Shown piece by piece: positions 24,380-35,272 of a stretch of 64,000 nt of DNA; within the stretch, counting starts at the first letter, position 1; each line of letters begins with the position of its first letter. The stretch covers positions 806,001 to 870,000 of the forward strand of contig NZ_SGXD01000002.1 of assembly GCF_004216915.1 (NCBI RefSeq). The letters are read 5' to 3'. The notes under the pieces are model-generated. The model was not told the origin of the DNA. It worked only from the letters and a program-made list of their open reading frames with translations, and searched no databases. The DNA comes from Motilibacter rhizosphaerae (GTDB taxonomy: Bacteria; Actinomycetota; Actinomycetes; Motilibacterales; Motilibacteraceae). Made by a program: the position numbers and the translations under genes.

Positions 24380-25687
24380 GTGCTGCTCGCGCACGGCATC
24401 GTCGGGCGGCAGGACCTCCCCCTGCCCTTCGGGTACGTCCTGGCGGGCGCCGCGCTCGCCCTGCTCGTCTCGTTCGCGGCGCTCGGCGCGCTGTGGTCGA
24501 CGCCCCGGCTCGCGGGCGCTGAGGGCCGCGCCCTCCCCGACGCGCTGCAGCGCGTCCTGCGGGCACCCGCCACCGCCCGCGCCGTCCGGGTCGCGGGCCT
24601 CGTCGTCTGCGGCTGGTTCCTCGCCTCGGGCCTGCTCGGCAGGGACGTGGACACCAACCCCTTCCCGGGCGCGGTGTTCGTCCTGCTCTGGGTCGGGATC
24701 GTGCCCGCGTCCGTGCTGCTCGGGCCGGTGTGGCGGGCGGTCAGCCCGCTGCGCACGCTGCACGCCGCGTACGCCCGGCTGGCCGGCACCCGCCCCGAGG
24801 AGGGGCTGCTCCGCCTGCCCGCCCGCGTCGGCCAGTGGCCCGCCGCCCTGGCGCTGCTCGCGTTCGTCTGGCTCGAGCTGGTCGCCCCGGACCGCACGAC
24901 GCTGCCGGTGCTGCGCGCGTGGTTCGGGACCTACGCCGGCGTGCTGCTCGTCGGCTCGGCGGTCTACGGCTCGGCGTGGTTCGCCGCGGCCGACCCCTTC
25001 GAGGCGTGGTCCGGCGCGTTCGGCCGGCTCTCGCCGCTGGGCCGCCGCGCGGACGGCACCTGGGTGCTCCGCTCGCCGCTGTCCGGGATGACCACCCTGC
25101 CCGTCCAGCCCGGCGCGCTCGCCGTCGTCCTCGTCATGCTCGGCTCCACCGCCTGGGACTCGTGGTCAGGGTCGCTGCGCTGGGTGACCTACGCGCAGAC
25201 CGTCGCGCACCGCACCCTGCTCGGGACCGCCGGCCTGGTCGCCTGCGTGCTCCTCATCGGCGCGGCCTACCTGCTCGCGGTGTGGCTCGCCGGCCGGTTC
25301 GGCGGGCGCGCGGCGCGCGGGCTGCCGGGCTCCTTCGCGCACACGCTCGTGCCGATCGCCCTCGGGTACGTCGTCGCGCACTACTACTCGCTGCTCGTCT
25401 ACCAGGGCCAGCGCACGGTCATCCTCGCCACCGACCCGCTGCAGCGCGGGGCCGACCTGCTGGGGCTGCGCTCGGCGAGCATCTCCTCGACGCTCATCGC
25501 CGCGCGCATCGTCGCCGGCGTCCAGGTCACCGCGGTCGTCACGGGGCACGTCCTCGGGGTGGTGCTCGCGCACGACCGGTCGCTCGCGCTGTTCCCGCGG
25601 CGGGCCGCGGTGCTCGGCCAGCTGCCCCTCCTGGTGCTCATGGTGGGCTACACCGTCGGCGGGCTGTTCCTGCTCTTCAGCGGCTGA
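24380..25687 (+). CDS. Multi-pass membrane protein, unknown function
   Basis: 435 residues from GTG immediately after the lipoprotein stop. About ten hydrophobic segments are distributed over the length. Conserved-looking loops include DTNPFPGAVFVLLWVGIVP, DPFEAWSGAFGRLSPLGRR, PLSGMTTLP and AHYYSLLVYQGQRT. Related actinobacterial proteins are labelled fenitrothion hydrolase-like or hypothetical, but no hydrolase motif is visible. Pairing with a cupredoxin-fold lipoprotein suggests a role at the outer face of the membrane, perhaps in metal or electron-carrier handling. That is an inference only. Confidence 0.7.
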   Translation: MLLAHGIVGRQDLPLPFGYVLAGAALALLVSFAALGALWSTPRLAGAEGRALPDALQRVLRAPATARAVRVAGLVVCGWFLASGLLGRDVDTNPFPGAVFVLLWVGIVPASVLLGPVWRAVSPLRTLHAAYARLAGTRPEEGLLRLPARVGQWPAALALLAFVWLELVAPDRTTLPVLRAWFGTYAGVLLVGSAVYGSAWFAAADPFEAWSGAFGRLSPLGRRADGTWVLRSPLSGMTTLPVQPGALAVVLVMLGSTAWDSWSGSLRWVTYAQTVAHRTLLGTAGLVACVLLIGAAYLLAVWLAGRFGGRAARGLPGSFAHTLVPIALGYVVAHYYSLLVYQGQRTVILATDPLQRGADLLGLRSASISSTLIAARIVAGVQVTAVVTGHVLGVVLAHDRSLALFPRRAAVLGQLPLLVLMVGYTVGGLFLLFSG

Positions 25688-25695
25688 GCCCCCGG

Positions 25696-26991
25696 TCACG
25701 CCCGGGCGGCTGCCCACCGTCGGGCCGAGCGCCGCCGGCGCCGCGGCGCCGTCCCGGTCAGCTCGGCCGCCAGCGCCCGCAGCGGCTCGCGCACCGGCGA
25801 CCCGGGCGCGGCCTCGGCGAGGGTCCGCCCGGCGAGCAGGGCGGCGTCGAGCCCGGCGCGGTCCTCCGGGACGAGGACGGCGTCGGCCACGCCGGCGTAC
25901 CGGACGAGGGCGTCGCGCAGCTGCTGCTCGGGGCGTGGTCCGACGACGCTGCGGCGCACCCGGTTGACGAGCACGCGCGGGTCGGCGACCGGCACCGCGT
26001 CACGCAGCTCGCGCAGCCCGCGGACCAGGCGCTGCAGGCCGAGCGGGTCCGCCGAGCCGACGGCGAGGACGACGTCGGCCTGCTCCAGCGCGACGAGCGT
26101 GGCCGCGTTGCGCCGGGGTGCGGCGACGTCGAAGCTCAGCTCCTCGTCCTGCTCGAGGCAGAAGCCGCAGTCGACCACCACGAGCGCGCCGAGCCCCCGG
26201 GCCGCGCGGAGGACGTCCTCGAGCGCCGCCGGGCGCAGCTCGGGCCAGCGCTCGGCCCGCGGGATCCCGGTGAGCAGCCGCAGCCGCGGCGAGACCTCCG
26301 GGGCTAGCCGCCCGAGGGCCGCGACGTCCAGGCCGCCGGTCGCCGCGAGCCGCACCGCAGCCGCCAGGCCGGGGGCCTCGTCGAGCAGGCCGAGGGCCTG
26401 GGCGAGCACCCCGCCGTACGTGTCGGCGTCGACGAGCACCGTCGGCACCCCGAGCGCCGCCGCCTCGCTGGCCAGCCCGAGGGCGACCGTGCTGCGACCG
26501 GGGGCGCCCGCGGGCCCCCACACGGCGACCACAGTGCCCTCGACCGCCGGCTCGGGCGCCTCCTCGGCGGGCAGGTCGGCGACCAGCGGGAGTGCGGCCG
26601 CGGGGTCGGCCCAGCCCCGGGCGGTCCCGCCGAGCCGCTCGAGGGCGAGGGACACGGCCTCCTCCAGCGCTGCCAGCGGCGCGTCCGCGGCCAGCACCGG
26701 GGCGACGCCGGCGGCGCGCAGGCGCTCGCGCCCGTGGTCGTCCGTCGCCGCCGCGACCCCCAGCACCGCGACGCCCGAGGCGTGCAGGCGGGCGACCGCG
26801 TCCCGGTCGAGCCGACGCAGGTCGGCGCCGACGAGGGCGACCTCCCCGCTGCCCGCCGCTGCGGCGGCCAGCAGGTCGGCGAGCTCCACGCACCGGCGCA
26901 CGACGCGCAGCGCGCCGCCCCCGTGCTCGATCCGCCCGACGAGCTCGCCCTCGAAGGGCGCTCCGGGCAGCGCGACCAGCAGGCCCGTCAC
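25696..26991 (-). CDS. CpaE/MinD-like ATPase with altered Walker A
   Basis: 431 residues from GTG. N-terminal receiver-like region (about 1-120), then an SIMIBI ATPase domain (about 150-400): AVWGPAGAPGRSTVALGLA, VLVDADTYGG, LVVVDCGFCLE and VLAVGSADPLGLQRLVRGL. The usual lysines of KGGxGKS/T are replaced, the loop reading GAPGRST with Arg at the phosphate-binding position, as I recall in other actinobacterial members. The Arg-rich C-terminus (RRRRRSARRW) could bind membrane or DNA. It is coupled to the CpaB-like gene by a 4-nt overlap, but no tad/flp pilus genes are in view. Confidence 0.82.
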   Translation of the reverse strand: MTGLLVALPGAPFEGELVGRIEHGGGALRVVRRCVELADLLAAAAAGSGEVALVGADLRRLDRDAVARLHASGVAVLGVAAATDDHGRERLRAAGVAPVLAADAPLAALEEAVSLALERLGGTARGWADPAAALPLVADLPAEEAPEPAVEGTVVAVWGPAGAPGRSTVALGLASEAAALGVPTVLVDADTYGGVLAQALGLLDEAPGLAAAVRLAATGGLDVAALGRLAPEVSPRLRLLTGIPRAERWPELRPAALEDVLRAARGLGALVVVDCGFCLEQDEELSFDVAAPRRNAATLVALEQADVVLAVGSADPLGLQRLVRGLRELRDAVPVADPRVLVNRVRRSVVGPRPEQQLRDALVRYAGVADAVLVPEDRAGLDAALLAGRTLAEAAPGSPVREPLRALAAELTGTAPRRRRRSARRWAAARA

Positions 26992-27647
26992 GACGCGGCC
27001 ACGGCAGGAGCGGCAGGGACCTCGACGAGGTGCACCGAGCCGGTCGCGACGGCCGCGAGCAGCGGGGCGACCTGCGCCTCGGGCACCTCGACGGTCACCG
27101 TCGTGCTGGCCGAGGAGCCGAAGCCGCTGCCGCTGCCGGTGCGCACGACCGGGACGCGGCGCAGCACGGGGCCGCTGGGAGCCGACTCGCTGGGTGCCGA
27201 CGAGCTGGGTGCCGGCTCGTCGCGCGGCACGACGTAGACGTCGACGACGGCGTGCCGGTCGATGCCGTCCACGGCGCCGACCTCGAGGGTCACGTCGCGG
27301 ACCTCGCCCCCGCCGGTGCGCGCGACCGCGCGGCTCGGCAGCAGCTCCCCGGCCGTCACCGGGCGGACGAGCACGAGGCCGCTCGGTGCCTGCCCGGCAG
27401 CGAGGTAGCGCCCGGACGCGCCGTCCAGCCGCACGCGGACCGCGACCAGGTCGGCCGGCGAGAGCCGCGCTCCCGCGGCGAGGTCGCGGCGCAGCGCCCA
27501 CACCGGCGTACGGTCGTCGGCCGAGGCGACGACGCGACTGCCGAGGGCGACCGAGCCGAGGACGAGGAGCAGGCCGAGCACGGCGCGCGGCTCGAGCCAG
27601 CGGGCGCGCGGCAGCCGTGCGGCGCTGGGGGCGGGGGCGTCGGGCAC
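26988..27647 (-). CDS. SAF-domain protein, CpaB/RcpC-like
   Basis: 219 residues from GTG with AGGAGGAG upstream. One N-terminal membrane anchor (about 18-40, LEPRAVLGLLLVLGSVALGSRVVA), then an SAF domain: VWALRRDLAAGARLSPADLVAVRVRL and LVLVRPVTAGELLPSRAVA. The C-terminal half has a low-complexity insert (PSSSAPSESAPSG) and a TTVTVEVPEAQVAPLLAA segment typical of CpaB-like pilus assembly proteins. Exposed outside the membrane. It is followed by the CpaE-like ATPase gene and divergent from the small HTH gene. A pilus or secretion role is an inference from the family. Confidence 0.8.
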   Translation of the reverse strand: MPDAPAPSAARLPRARWLEPRAVLGLLLVLGSVALGSRVVASADDRTPVWALRRDLAAGARLSPADLVAVRVRLDGASGRYLAAGQAPSGLVLVRPVTAGELLPSRAVARTGGGEVRDVTLEVGAVDGIDRHAVVDVYVVPRDEPAPSSSAPSESAPSGPVLRRVPVVRTGSGSGFGSSASTTVTVEVPEAQVAPLLAAVATGSVHLVEVPAAPAVAAS

Positions 27648-27814
27648 GGCGTGCTCCTCCTGTGCTGGTGCGGTGCTGGTGCTGGTGCAGGGGTCGTCGC
27701 CCAGGCTGCGGGCAGGCCGAGCACGACGCCGCCCGCTCCCTCGCACGGGTGACCACCGGACGGAGGCACCCACCACCCTGTGGACGAGCGTCGTCACGCT
27801 GGGCGTACGACTGC

Positions 27815-27820
27815 GACACT
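27815..27820 (+). promoter_or_regulatory. Possible -10 GACACT before the small HTH gene
   Basis: GACACT lies 9 nt before the ATG without a Shine-Dalgarno sequence. A very short leader or leaderless start is possible. Confidence 0.3.
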
Positions 27821-27829
27821 GGTGCCGCC

Positions 27830-28063
27830 ATGGCCGTGCAGCGACGCTTCCTCCAGCTCAGCGACGTCGCCGAGATCCTCAACATCTCGGCCTCGCAGAC
27901 CTACGCCCTCGTGCGCAACGGCGACCTGCCGGCGATCAAGATCGGCGGACGCGGCCAGTGGCGGGTCGAGGCGAGCGTGCTGGAGGACTACATCCAGCGG
28001 CTCTACTCGGAGACCCGGGCGTTCGTCGACGCGCACCCGTTCGGGGACGAGCCCACCGACTGA
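27830..28063 (+). CDS. Small excisionase-type helix-turn-helix protein
   Basis: 77 residues from ATG. The whole protein is one MerR-superfamily/excisionase DNA-binding domain: FLQLSDVAEILNISASQTYALVRNGDLPAIKIGGRGQWRVEASVLEDYIQRLY. Such small proteins act as DNA-architectural regulators, in the manner of BldC in Streptomyces, though the sequence is not BldC itself. Similar genes sit next to CpaB-like genes in many actinobacteria, so control of that locus is plausible. There is no integrase or phage gene nearby, so it is not part of an excision system. Confidence 0.85.
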   Translation: MAVQRRFLQLSDVAEILNISASQTYALVRNGDLPAIKIGGRGQWRVEASVLEDYIQRLYSETRAFVDAHPFGDEPTD

Positions 28064-28070
28064 CGCCGGC

Positions 28071-28616
28071 TCAGCCGGGCCGCACCACCGCGAGCGCGGG
28101 CAGCGGCAGCGTCTGCACCCCGCGCACCTCGCCGCTGCGCCGCGCTCGGTCCGCCGGGTGCACCGCGAGGTCGAGCCAGTCCGCGCCCACGCGGTCCCCG
28201 GTGCCGTGGAGCACGGTCCCGTCGCGGAGCACCACGTCGAGCGCCGCGCGCTCGCGGACGAGCCCGCGCAGCACGTAGCCCAGGTCCAGCCGCCGCGCGA
28301 CCTCGCCCTCCTCGACGGCGCTGCGGGCCGGGAGGCCGCTCACCGCCAGCACCGCGGGGGCGGCGACCACGGCAGCCCGCACGCCCGACCCCAGCAGCAG
28401 CCAGCCCGGCCCGCTGTCGACCAGCTCGCCCTCGAGCGGACCGGCCCCCTCCACGCGCAGGACGAGCCTGCAGCCGTGCGCCGAGCGGAGCCGCGCCGCC
28501 CACGGCACCCGGGCCCACTCCCGCCGGGTGCGGTCCGCGACCTCGGCCCCGAGCTCGGCGCGCTCGGCGGCCTCCAGCTGGGCCTCCAGGTCCGCGAACA
28601 GCTCGTCCCAGCGCAC
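28071..28616 (-). CDS. Conserved actinobacterial hypothetical protein
   Basis: 181 residues from GTG (VRWDELFADLEAQLEAAERAEL). An N-terminal helix of about 40 residues is followed by a beta-rich region with two similar halves (WAARLRSAHGCRLVLRVEGAGPLEGELVDSGPGWLLL and LDVVLRDGTVLHGTGDRVGADWLDLAVH), which looks like an Sm-like or small-barrel repeat. No signal or membrane segment. The neighbours on one side are the small HTH gene (convergent, 7 nt) and on the other the LysM gene (divergent). Function unknown; the two-barrel idea is my inference from spacing and Gly pattern. Confidence 0.65.
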   Translation of the reverse strand: MRWDELFADLEAQLEAAERAELGAEVADRTRREWARVPWAARLRSAHGCRLVLRVEGAGPLEGELVDSGPGWLLLGSGVRAAVVAAPAVLAVSGLPARSAVEEGEVARRLDLGYVLRGLVRERAALDVVLRDGTVLHGTGDRVGADWLDLAVHPADRARRSGEVRGVQTLPLPALAVVRPG

Positions 28617-28713
28617 CGGGCAAGCAGACCACACCTTCGAGTGATGGCGGCGCGCACCTCGTGGTGATCGAATGCATCCACACGCAAACGCAAGCAAACG
28701 AAGGGATGAGTGC
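28617..28713. other. Lower-GC divergent intergenic region before the LysM gene
   Basis: This 97-nt gap is visibly richer in A than its surroundings and has short direct repeats of CAAACG and GCAAACG/GCAAGC (about 28681-28705). It must hold the promoters of both flanking genes. GAAGGGATGAG near 28702 supplies the LysM ribosome binding site. No known riboswitch is recognised. Confidence 0.5.
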
Positions 28714-29403
28714 ATGGCCGTCCTCCGCAGTGCCTCGACCGCCGTCCTCGCCACGGCAGCGCTGGCGGCGTACGCGCCCGGTGCCGTCCGCGTCGGCTCG
28801 GCCGCGCTGCGCGCCCCGGGGGCCGGACCCGCCGCGCTCGACACCTGCACGGGGGCCACCGCAGGACTGCTGGTCGTCGCCGTGCTCGGCTGGCTCGCGC
28901 TCGCTGGTGCGCTCTGCGCGCTCGCGGCGCTGCCGGGCGCGGTCGGGGGTGCGGCCACCGTCGCGGCCGAGCGGGTCACTCCCCTGGTGCTGCGCCGGGC
29001 GCTGGGCGCCCTCGCGGGTGCCGCCGTCGTCGCGGCACCGGCTGCCCCCGCGCTCGCCGCCGGTCCCGCCGGGACCGTCCGTGCTCCGGCGGTCCCCTCA
29101 GCGCTGGCGTGGACGCGGGGCCTCCCCACCGCCGACCGGCCCATGGCTGCCCCGGCACCCGCTCCGGCGACGGCCTCTGCTCCTGCTGCTCCCACCGCGA
29201 GGACCGTGACCGTCCGGACGGGCGACTCCCTGTGGGCGCTCGCGGCACGGCAGCTCGGCTCGGCCGCGCGACCCGCGGACGTCGCCCGCGCCTGGCCCCG
29301 GTGGTGGCACGCCAACACCGACCAGCTCGGCCGGCACCCCGACCGCCTGGTGCCGGGCCAGGTGCTCCGCATCCCCGTCGAGCGCCCCACCCGCGCCCGG
29401 TAG
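28714..29403 (+). CDS. LysM-domain envelope protein
   Basis: 229 residues from ATG. Two hydrophobic segments (about 42-75 and 98-118) place it in the membrane, followed by a Pro/Ala-rich linker and a single C-terminal LysM domain: VTVRTGDSLWALAARQLG....ADVARAWPRWWHANTDQLGRHPDRLVPGQVLRIP (about 165-222), which binds peptidoglycan. It lies just ahead of the Rv3235-family gene and secA, a gene order found in other actinobacteria. A role in cell-wall maintenance is likely but no enzyme domain is present. Confidence 0.85.
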   Translation: MAVLRSASTAVLATAALAAYAPGAVRVGSAALRAPGAGPAALDTCTGATAGLLVVAVLGWLALAGALCALAALPGAVGGAATVAAERVTPLVLRRALGALAGAAVVAAPAAPALAAGPAGTVRAPAVPSALAWTRGLPTADRPMAAPAPAPATASAPAAPTARTVTVRTGDSLWALAARQLGSAARPADVARAWPRWWHANTDQLGRHPDRLVPGQVLRIPVERPTRAR

Positions 29404-29457
29404 GCGCCCACCTGCTCCGACACCCCGCCAGCGCACCACCCCAGCCGAGGAGACCCC

Positions 29458-30063
29458 GTGACCACCACGAGCCCCGCGACGCTCCCCTTCCGCCGCCCCG
29501 CCCCCGCGCACGAGCCGCCGCACGCCCCGCCCTCCACGCCTCCGGCGGAGCGATCAAGGACGCGGCAGGACCTGGCTCAGCTGCGCCTCGAGCTCGGGTT
29601 CGCCGAGCGCACCGGTCCCGTGCGGCTGCGCCTCGTCGACGGCGACGGGCCACGGCGTACGGGCCGCTCCTCGCTCCCGGACGCCCGCGCCTGGGCCACC
29701 CGGCTCGTCCAGGCCCTGCTCGAGGTGGAGTCCGGGGCCCGGCCGACGAGCCAGCTCGCCCGCTGGCTGCGCGAGGACGTCCTGCTCGACGTGCGCCGCC
29801 GCCGCGCCACGAGCCCGCCGGCCGCGCGTGCCGGGGTGCGTCCGCTGCCGGGACGGCTCGTACGCGTCCACGTCGGGGAGCCCGACGACGGGGTCGCCGA
29901 GGTCGCCGCCGTCGTCGCCGTGCACGGGCGGGTGCGCGCGCTCGCCCTGCGCCTCGAGGGCCTCGACGGCCGCTGGGTCTGCACGTCGTACGACCGGCTG
30001 CTGCCCGGCACCTCCCCGGAGACGCAGCAGCCCGCCGCCCGGGGGGTCCGGGTGGCGGGCTGA
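29458..30063 (+). CDS. Rv3235 family protein
   Basis: 201 residues from GTG with GAGGAG upstream. Disordered Pro-rich N-terminus (about 1-35), then a compact domain: ARAWATRLVQALLEVESGARPTSQLARWLREDVLLDVRRRR and VHVGEPDDGVAEVAAVVAVHGRVRALALRLEGLDGRWVCTSYD. These are the hallmarks of the Rv3235 family, found downstream of LysM genes and next to secA in actinobacteria. The biochemical function is not known. The fold of the second part resembles small beta-barrel, SnoaL-like proteins. Confidence 0.8.
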   Translation: MTTTSPATLPFRRPAPAHEPPHAPPSTPPAERSRTRQDLAQLRLELGFAERTGPVRLRLVDGDGPRRTGRSSLPDARAWATRLVQALLEVESGARPTSQLARWLREDVLLDVRRRRATSPPAARAGVRPLPGRLVRVHVGEPDDGVAEVAAVVAVHGRVRALALRLEGLDGRWVCTSYDRLLPGTSPETQQPAARGVRVAG

Positions 30064-30096
30064 GCGTGCGGCGGGCGGCCTGGCTGACGAGCCGAG

Positions 30097-30126
30097 CTGG
30101 CCAGCCGACCTGGCCAGCCGACCTGG

Positions 30127-30141
<15 letters not shown>
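30097..30141. repeat. 13-bp tandem repeats at the 3' end of secA
   Basis: Consecutive units CTGGCCAGCCGAC (30097-30109), the same again (30110-30122) and CTGGCTAGCCGAT (30123-30135), then CTGGCC. A degenerate unit precedes them from about 30080. The third unit contains the secA stop codon, so the last SecA residues (GQIG) and the intergenic gap are built from the repeat. Confidence 0.75.
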
Positions 30142-32934
<2,793 letters not shown>

Positions 32935-33153
32935 CCGTTCGACTCCTACCTGCGTCCGTGTCCCGCCCGCTCCCTGGCGGGAGCGCGGCGAGCGGCGTCG
33001 TCGTGGCGCCGTGGCTGTCCATGCTATGCCCGCGCTCCCGCTGCCGGGGCAGGCGGCTAGGCTTGCCCCCGCGCTGGCCCACCGCGTGCTCCGGCAGCGC
33101 GGCGCGACGAGCGCCACCGGCACGACCACCAGCACGACCCACGGAGGACACGG

Positions 33154-33342
33154 ATGGCCCAGGCCAGCACGCGCGGACGCCCGATCTCCTGGGTGTGGGT
33201 GCTCGTCATGGTGGTCGCGTTCACGGTCGGCGGCATCGGCCTCGCCGCCGGCTCGTGGGTCGTGTTCTGGATCGGGCTCGGGGTCTTCCTCGCGGCCGGG
33301 CTCGCGTCGCTGTTCACGGGCATCCTCACCGACGTCCACTAG
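33154..33342 (+). CDS. Small two-helix membrane protein
   Basis: 62 residues from ATG with GGAGG 7 nt upstream. After ten polar residues come two membrane helices (about 12-33 and 36-57: [19 protein letters not shown] and [20 protein letters not shown]) and a short tail, FTGILTDVH. It resembles small conserved actinobacterial membrane proteins (DUF6704/HGxxPAAW-like) without known function. A TAGGCT -10-like hexamer lies at 33058-33063. Divergent from secA. Confidence 0.75.
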   Translation: MAQASTRGRPISWVWVLVMVVAFTVGGIGLAAGSWVVFWIGLGVFLAAGLASLFTGILTDVH

Positions 33343-33437
33343 GCGGCTGTCGGCCGCTGGCAGCCGCTGTCGACGGGGCGCCGGCGCTGACAGCGGGCTG
33401 AGCGCCGCCTGACAGCGCCTCCGGGGACGGTGGTCCC

Positions 33438-34472
33438 ATGAGCAGCACGCAGACCACCCAGACCCACAGCCCCGTCGCCCCTGCGCCGGGCACGTCCCGG
33501 GCCCTCCGACAGGACCTCGCGCCGATGACGCGGAGCAGCTCCGACCTCGCCGTCCACGCCGAGGGCCTCACCAAGGCGTACGGCGCCACCCGCGCGCTCG
33601 ACGGCATCGACCTCGCCGTGCCCGCCGGCACGGTGCTCGGCGTCCTCGGGCCCAACGGCGCCGGCAAGACGACCGCCGTGCGCATCCTCGCCACGCTGCT
33701 GCGCCCCGACGGCGGGACGGCGCGCGTCGCCGGGCACGACGTCGTCCGCGAGCCCGACGCCGTGCGCCGCTCGATCGGCCTCACCGGCCAGTACGCCTCG
33801 GTCGACGAGGACCTCACCGGCCGCGAGAACCTCGTCATGGTCGGGCGCCTGCTCGACCTGCCCGGGCGGGCCGCGAAGGCCCGCGCCGCCGCCCTGCTCG
33901 CCGACTTCGACCTCGACGACGCCGCGGACCGGGCGGCCAAGACGTACTCGGGCGGCATGCGCCGTCGGCTCGACCTCGCGGTGAGCCTCGTGAGCTCGCC
34001 GCAGGTGATCTTCCTCGACGAGCCCACCACCGGGCTCGACCCCGCCAAGCGCGACGAGGTGTGGGGCATCGTGCGCCGCCTCGTCGCGGACGGCACCACG
34101 GTCCTGCTGACCACGCAGTACCTCGAGGAGGCGGAGGCGCTCGCCGACGCCATCACGGTCATCGACGCCGGCCGCGTCATCGCCACCGGCACCCCGGCCG
34201 AGCTCAAGCGGGTCGTCGGCGCCTCGAGCGTGCGGGTCCGGCCCGCCGACCCCGGGGACCTGCCAGCCGTGCTCGCCCTGCTCGAGCGCGTCACCGGGCG
34301 CGTGCCCGACTCCCCCGGGCGCGGCGTCGCGAGCGTGCCGGGCGACGAGGGCGTCCTGCGCACGCTGCTCGACGTGGTCCAGCGCGAGGGCATCGCGCTC
34401 AGCGAGCTCGCCCTCGCCCTCCCCAGCCTCGACGAGGTCTTCTTCGCCCTGACCCGGAAGGACGCCCGATGA
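33438..34472 (+). CDS. ABC exporter ATPase, daunorubicin-resistance (DrrA) type
   Basis: 344 residues from ATG. Walker [11 protein letters not shown]-loop [10 protein letters not shown], signature [12 protein letters not shown], Walker [13 protein letters not shown] and the H-loop replaced by Gln in [15 protein letters not shown], as in DrrA. The first 35 residues are an extra Thr/Pro-rich leader; an internal ATG (PMTRSSSD) could be the true start. The C-terminal ~80 residues are the DrrA-type regulatory region ending [10 protein letters not shown]. It works with the permease encoded next (ATGA overlap) to export a hydrophobic drug or lipid; the substrate is unknown. Confidence 0.92.
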   Translation: MSSTQTTQTHSPVAPAPGTSRALRQDLAPMTRSSSDLAVHAEGLTKAYGATRALDGIDLAVPAGTVLGVLGPNGAGKTTAVRILATLLRPDGGTARVAGHDVVREPDAVRRSIGLTGQYASVDEDLTGRENLVMVGRLLDLPGRAAKARAAALLADFDLDDAADRAAKTYSGGMRRRLDLAVSLVSSPQVIFLDEPTTGLDPAKRDEVWGIVRRLVADGTTVLLTTQYLEEAEALADAITVIDAGRVIATGTPAELKRVVGASSVRVRPADPGDLPAVLALLERVTGRVPDSPGRGVASVPGDEGVLRTLLDVVQREGIALSELALALPSLDEVFFALTRKDAR

Positions 34473-35272
34473 GCGCCGCCACCGCCAGCCCCGCCTCGAC
34501 GCCGCGCCCGCTGCTCCCCGCCACCGTCCGGCAGAGCCTCGTGCTCGCCGGCCGCGCGGTGCGGAAGATCGTCCGCACCCCGGAGCAGCTGCTCGACGTG
34601 ACGCTGCAGCCGGTGATCTTCGTGCTGCTCTTCGTCTACGTCTTCGGCGGGGCGATCGCCGGCTCCCGCCACGAGTACCTCGAGTACGTCCTGCCCGCCC
34701 TGCTCGTCCAGACCGTGCTGTTCGGCTCGGTGGCCATCGGCGTCAACCTCAACACCGACGTCGAGAAGGGCGTCTTCGACCGCTTCCGCAGCCTGCCCAT
34801 CTCGCGCAGCGCCCCGCTCGTCGGAGCCGTCCTCGGTGACGTCGTGCGCTACGCGGTGTCGGTCGTCGTCCTCGCCGCGGTGGGCTTCTCGATCGGGTTC
34901 GACGTGCGCACCAACGCCCTCGAGGCGCTGGCGGGCGCGGTCCTCGTCATCGGGTTCGCGCTGTGCCTGTGCTGGGTCAGCGTGTGGCTCGGGCTCGTCG
35001 CGCGCAGCGCCGGGTCCGTGCAGGGCATCGCGTTCCTCGTGCTGTTCCCGCTGACCTTCGGCAGCAACGCGTTCGTCCAGACCAGCACGCTGCCCGGCTG
35101 GCTACAGGCCTGGACCCACCTGAACCCCGTCAGCCACGTCCTCGAGGCCGAGCGCGGGCTGCTCGTCGGCGGCCCGGTCGCGCAGCCGCTGCTCGTCACC
35201 GCCTGCTGGATGGTCGGGCTGCTCGCGGTCTTCGTCCCGCTCGCCACCCGGGCGTACCGGAAGCGCACCTGA
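34469..35272 (+). CDS. ABC-2 type exporter permease, DrrB-like
   Basis: 267 residues from ATG, overlapping the ATPase stop by 4 nt. Six transmembrane segments; the ABC-2 coupling region IVRTPEQLLDVTLQPVIFVLLFVYVFGG leads, with the conserved DVEKGVFDRFRSLPISRSAPL loop and the C-terminal NPVSHVLEAERGLLVGG. It forms the membrane channel of the two-gene exporter. The last 171 nt overlap the antisense C-terminus of the SARP regulator gene, so the locus may be self-regulated or the overlap may be a late extension of the regulator. Confidence 0.92.
   Translation: MSAATASPASTPRPLLPATVRQSLVLAGRAVRKIVRTPEQLLDVTLQPVIFVLLFVYVFGGAIAGSRHEYLEYVLPALLVQTVLFGSVAIGVNLNTDVEKGVFDRFRSLPISRSAPLVGAVLGDVVRYAVSVVVLAAVGFSIGFDVRTNALEALAGAVLVIGFALCLCWVSVWLGLVARSAGSVQGIAFLVLFPLTFGSNAFVQTSTLPGWLQAWTHLNPVSHVLEAERGLLVGGPVAQPLLVTACWMVGLLAVFVPLATRAYRKRT

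Noticed and set aside
27830-28063. Excisionase gene as evidence of a prophage or integrated element
   Set aside because: No integrase, phage genes, tRNA attachment site or flanking direct repeats are present; the small HTH gene is a chromosomal regulator type.
28617-28713. c-di-AMP (ydaO) riboswitch before the LysM gene
   Set aside because: The gap is only 97 nt and none of the conserved aptamer segments can be found.
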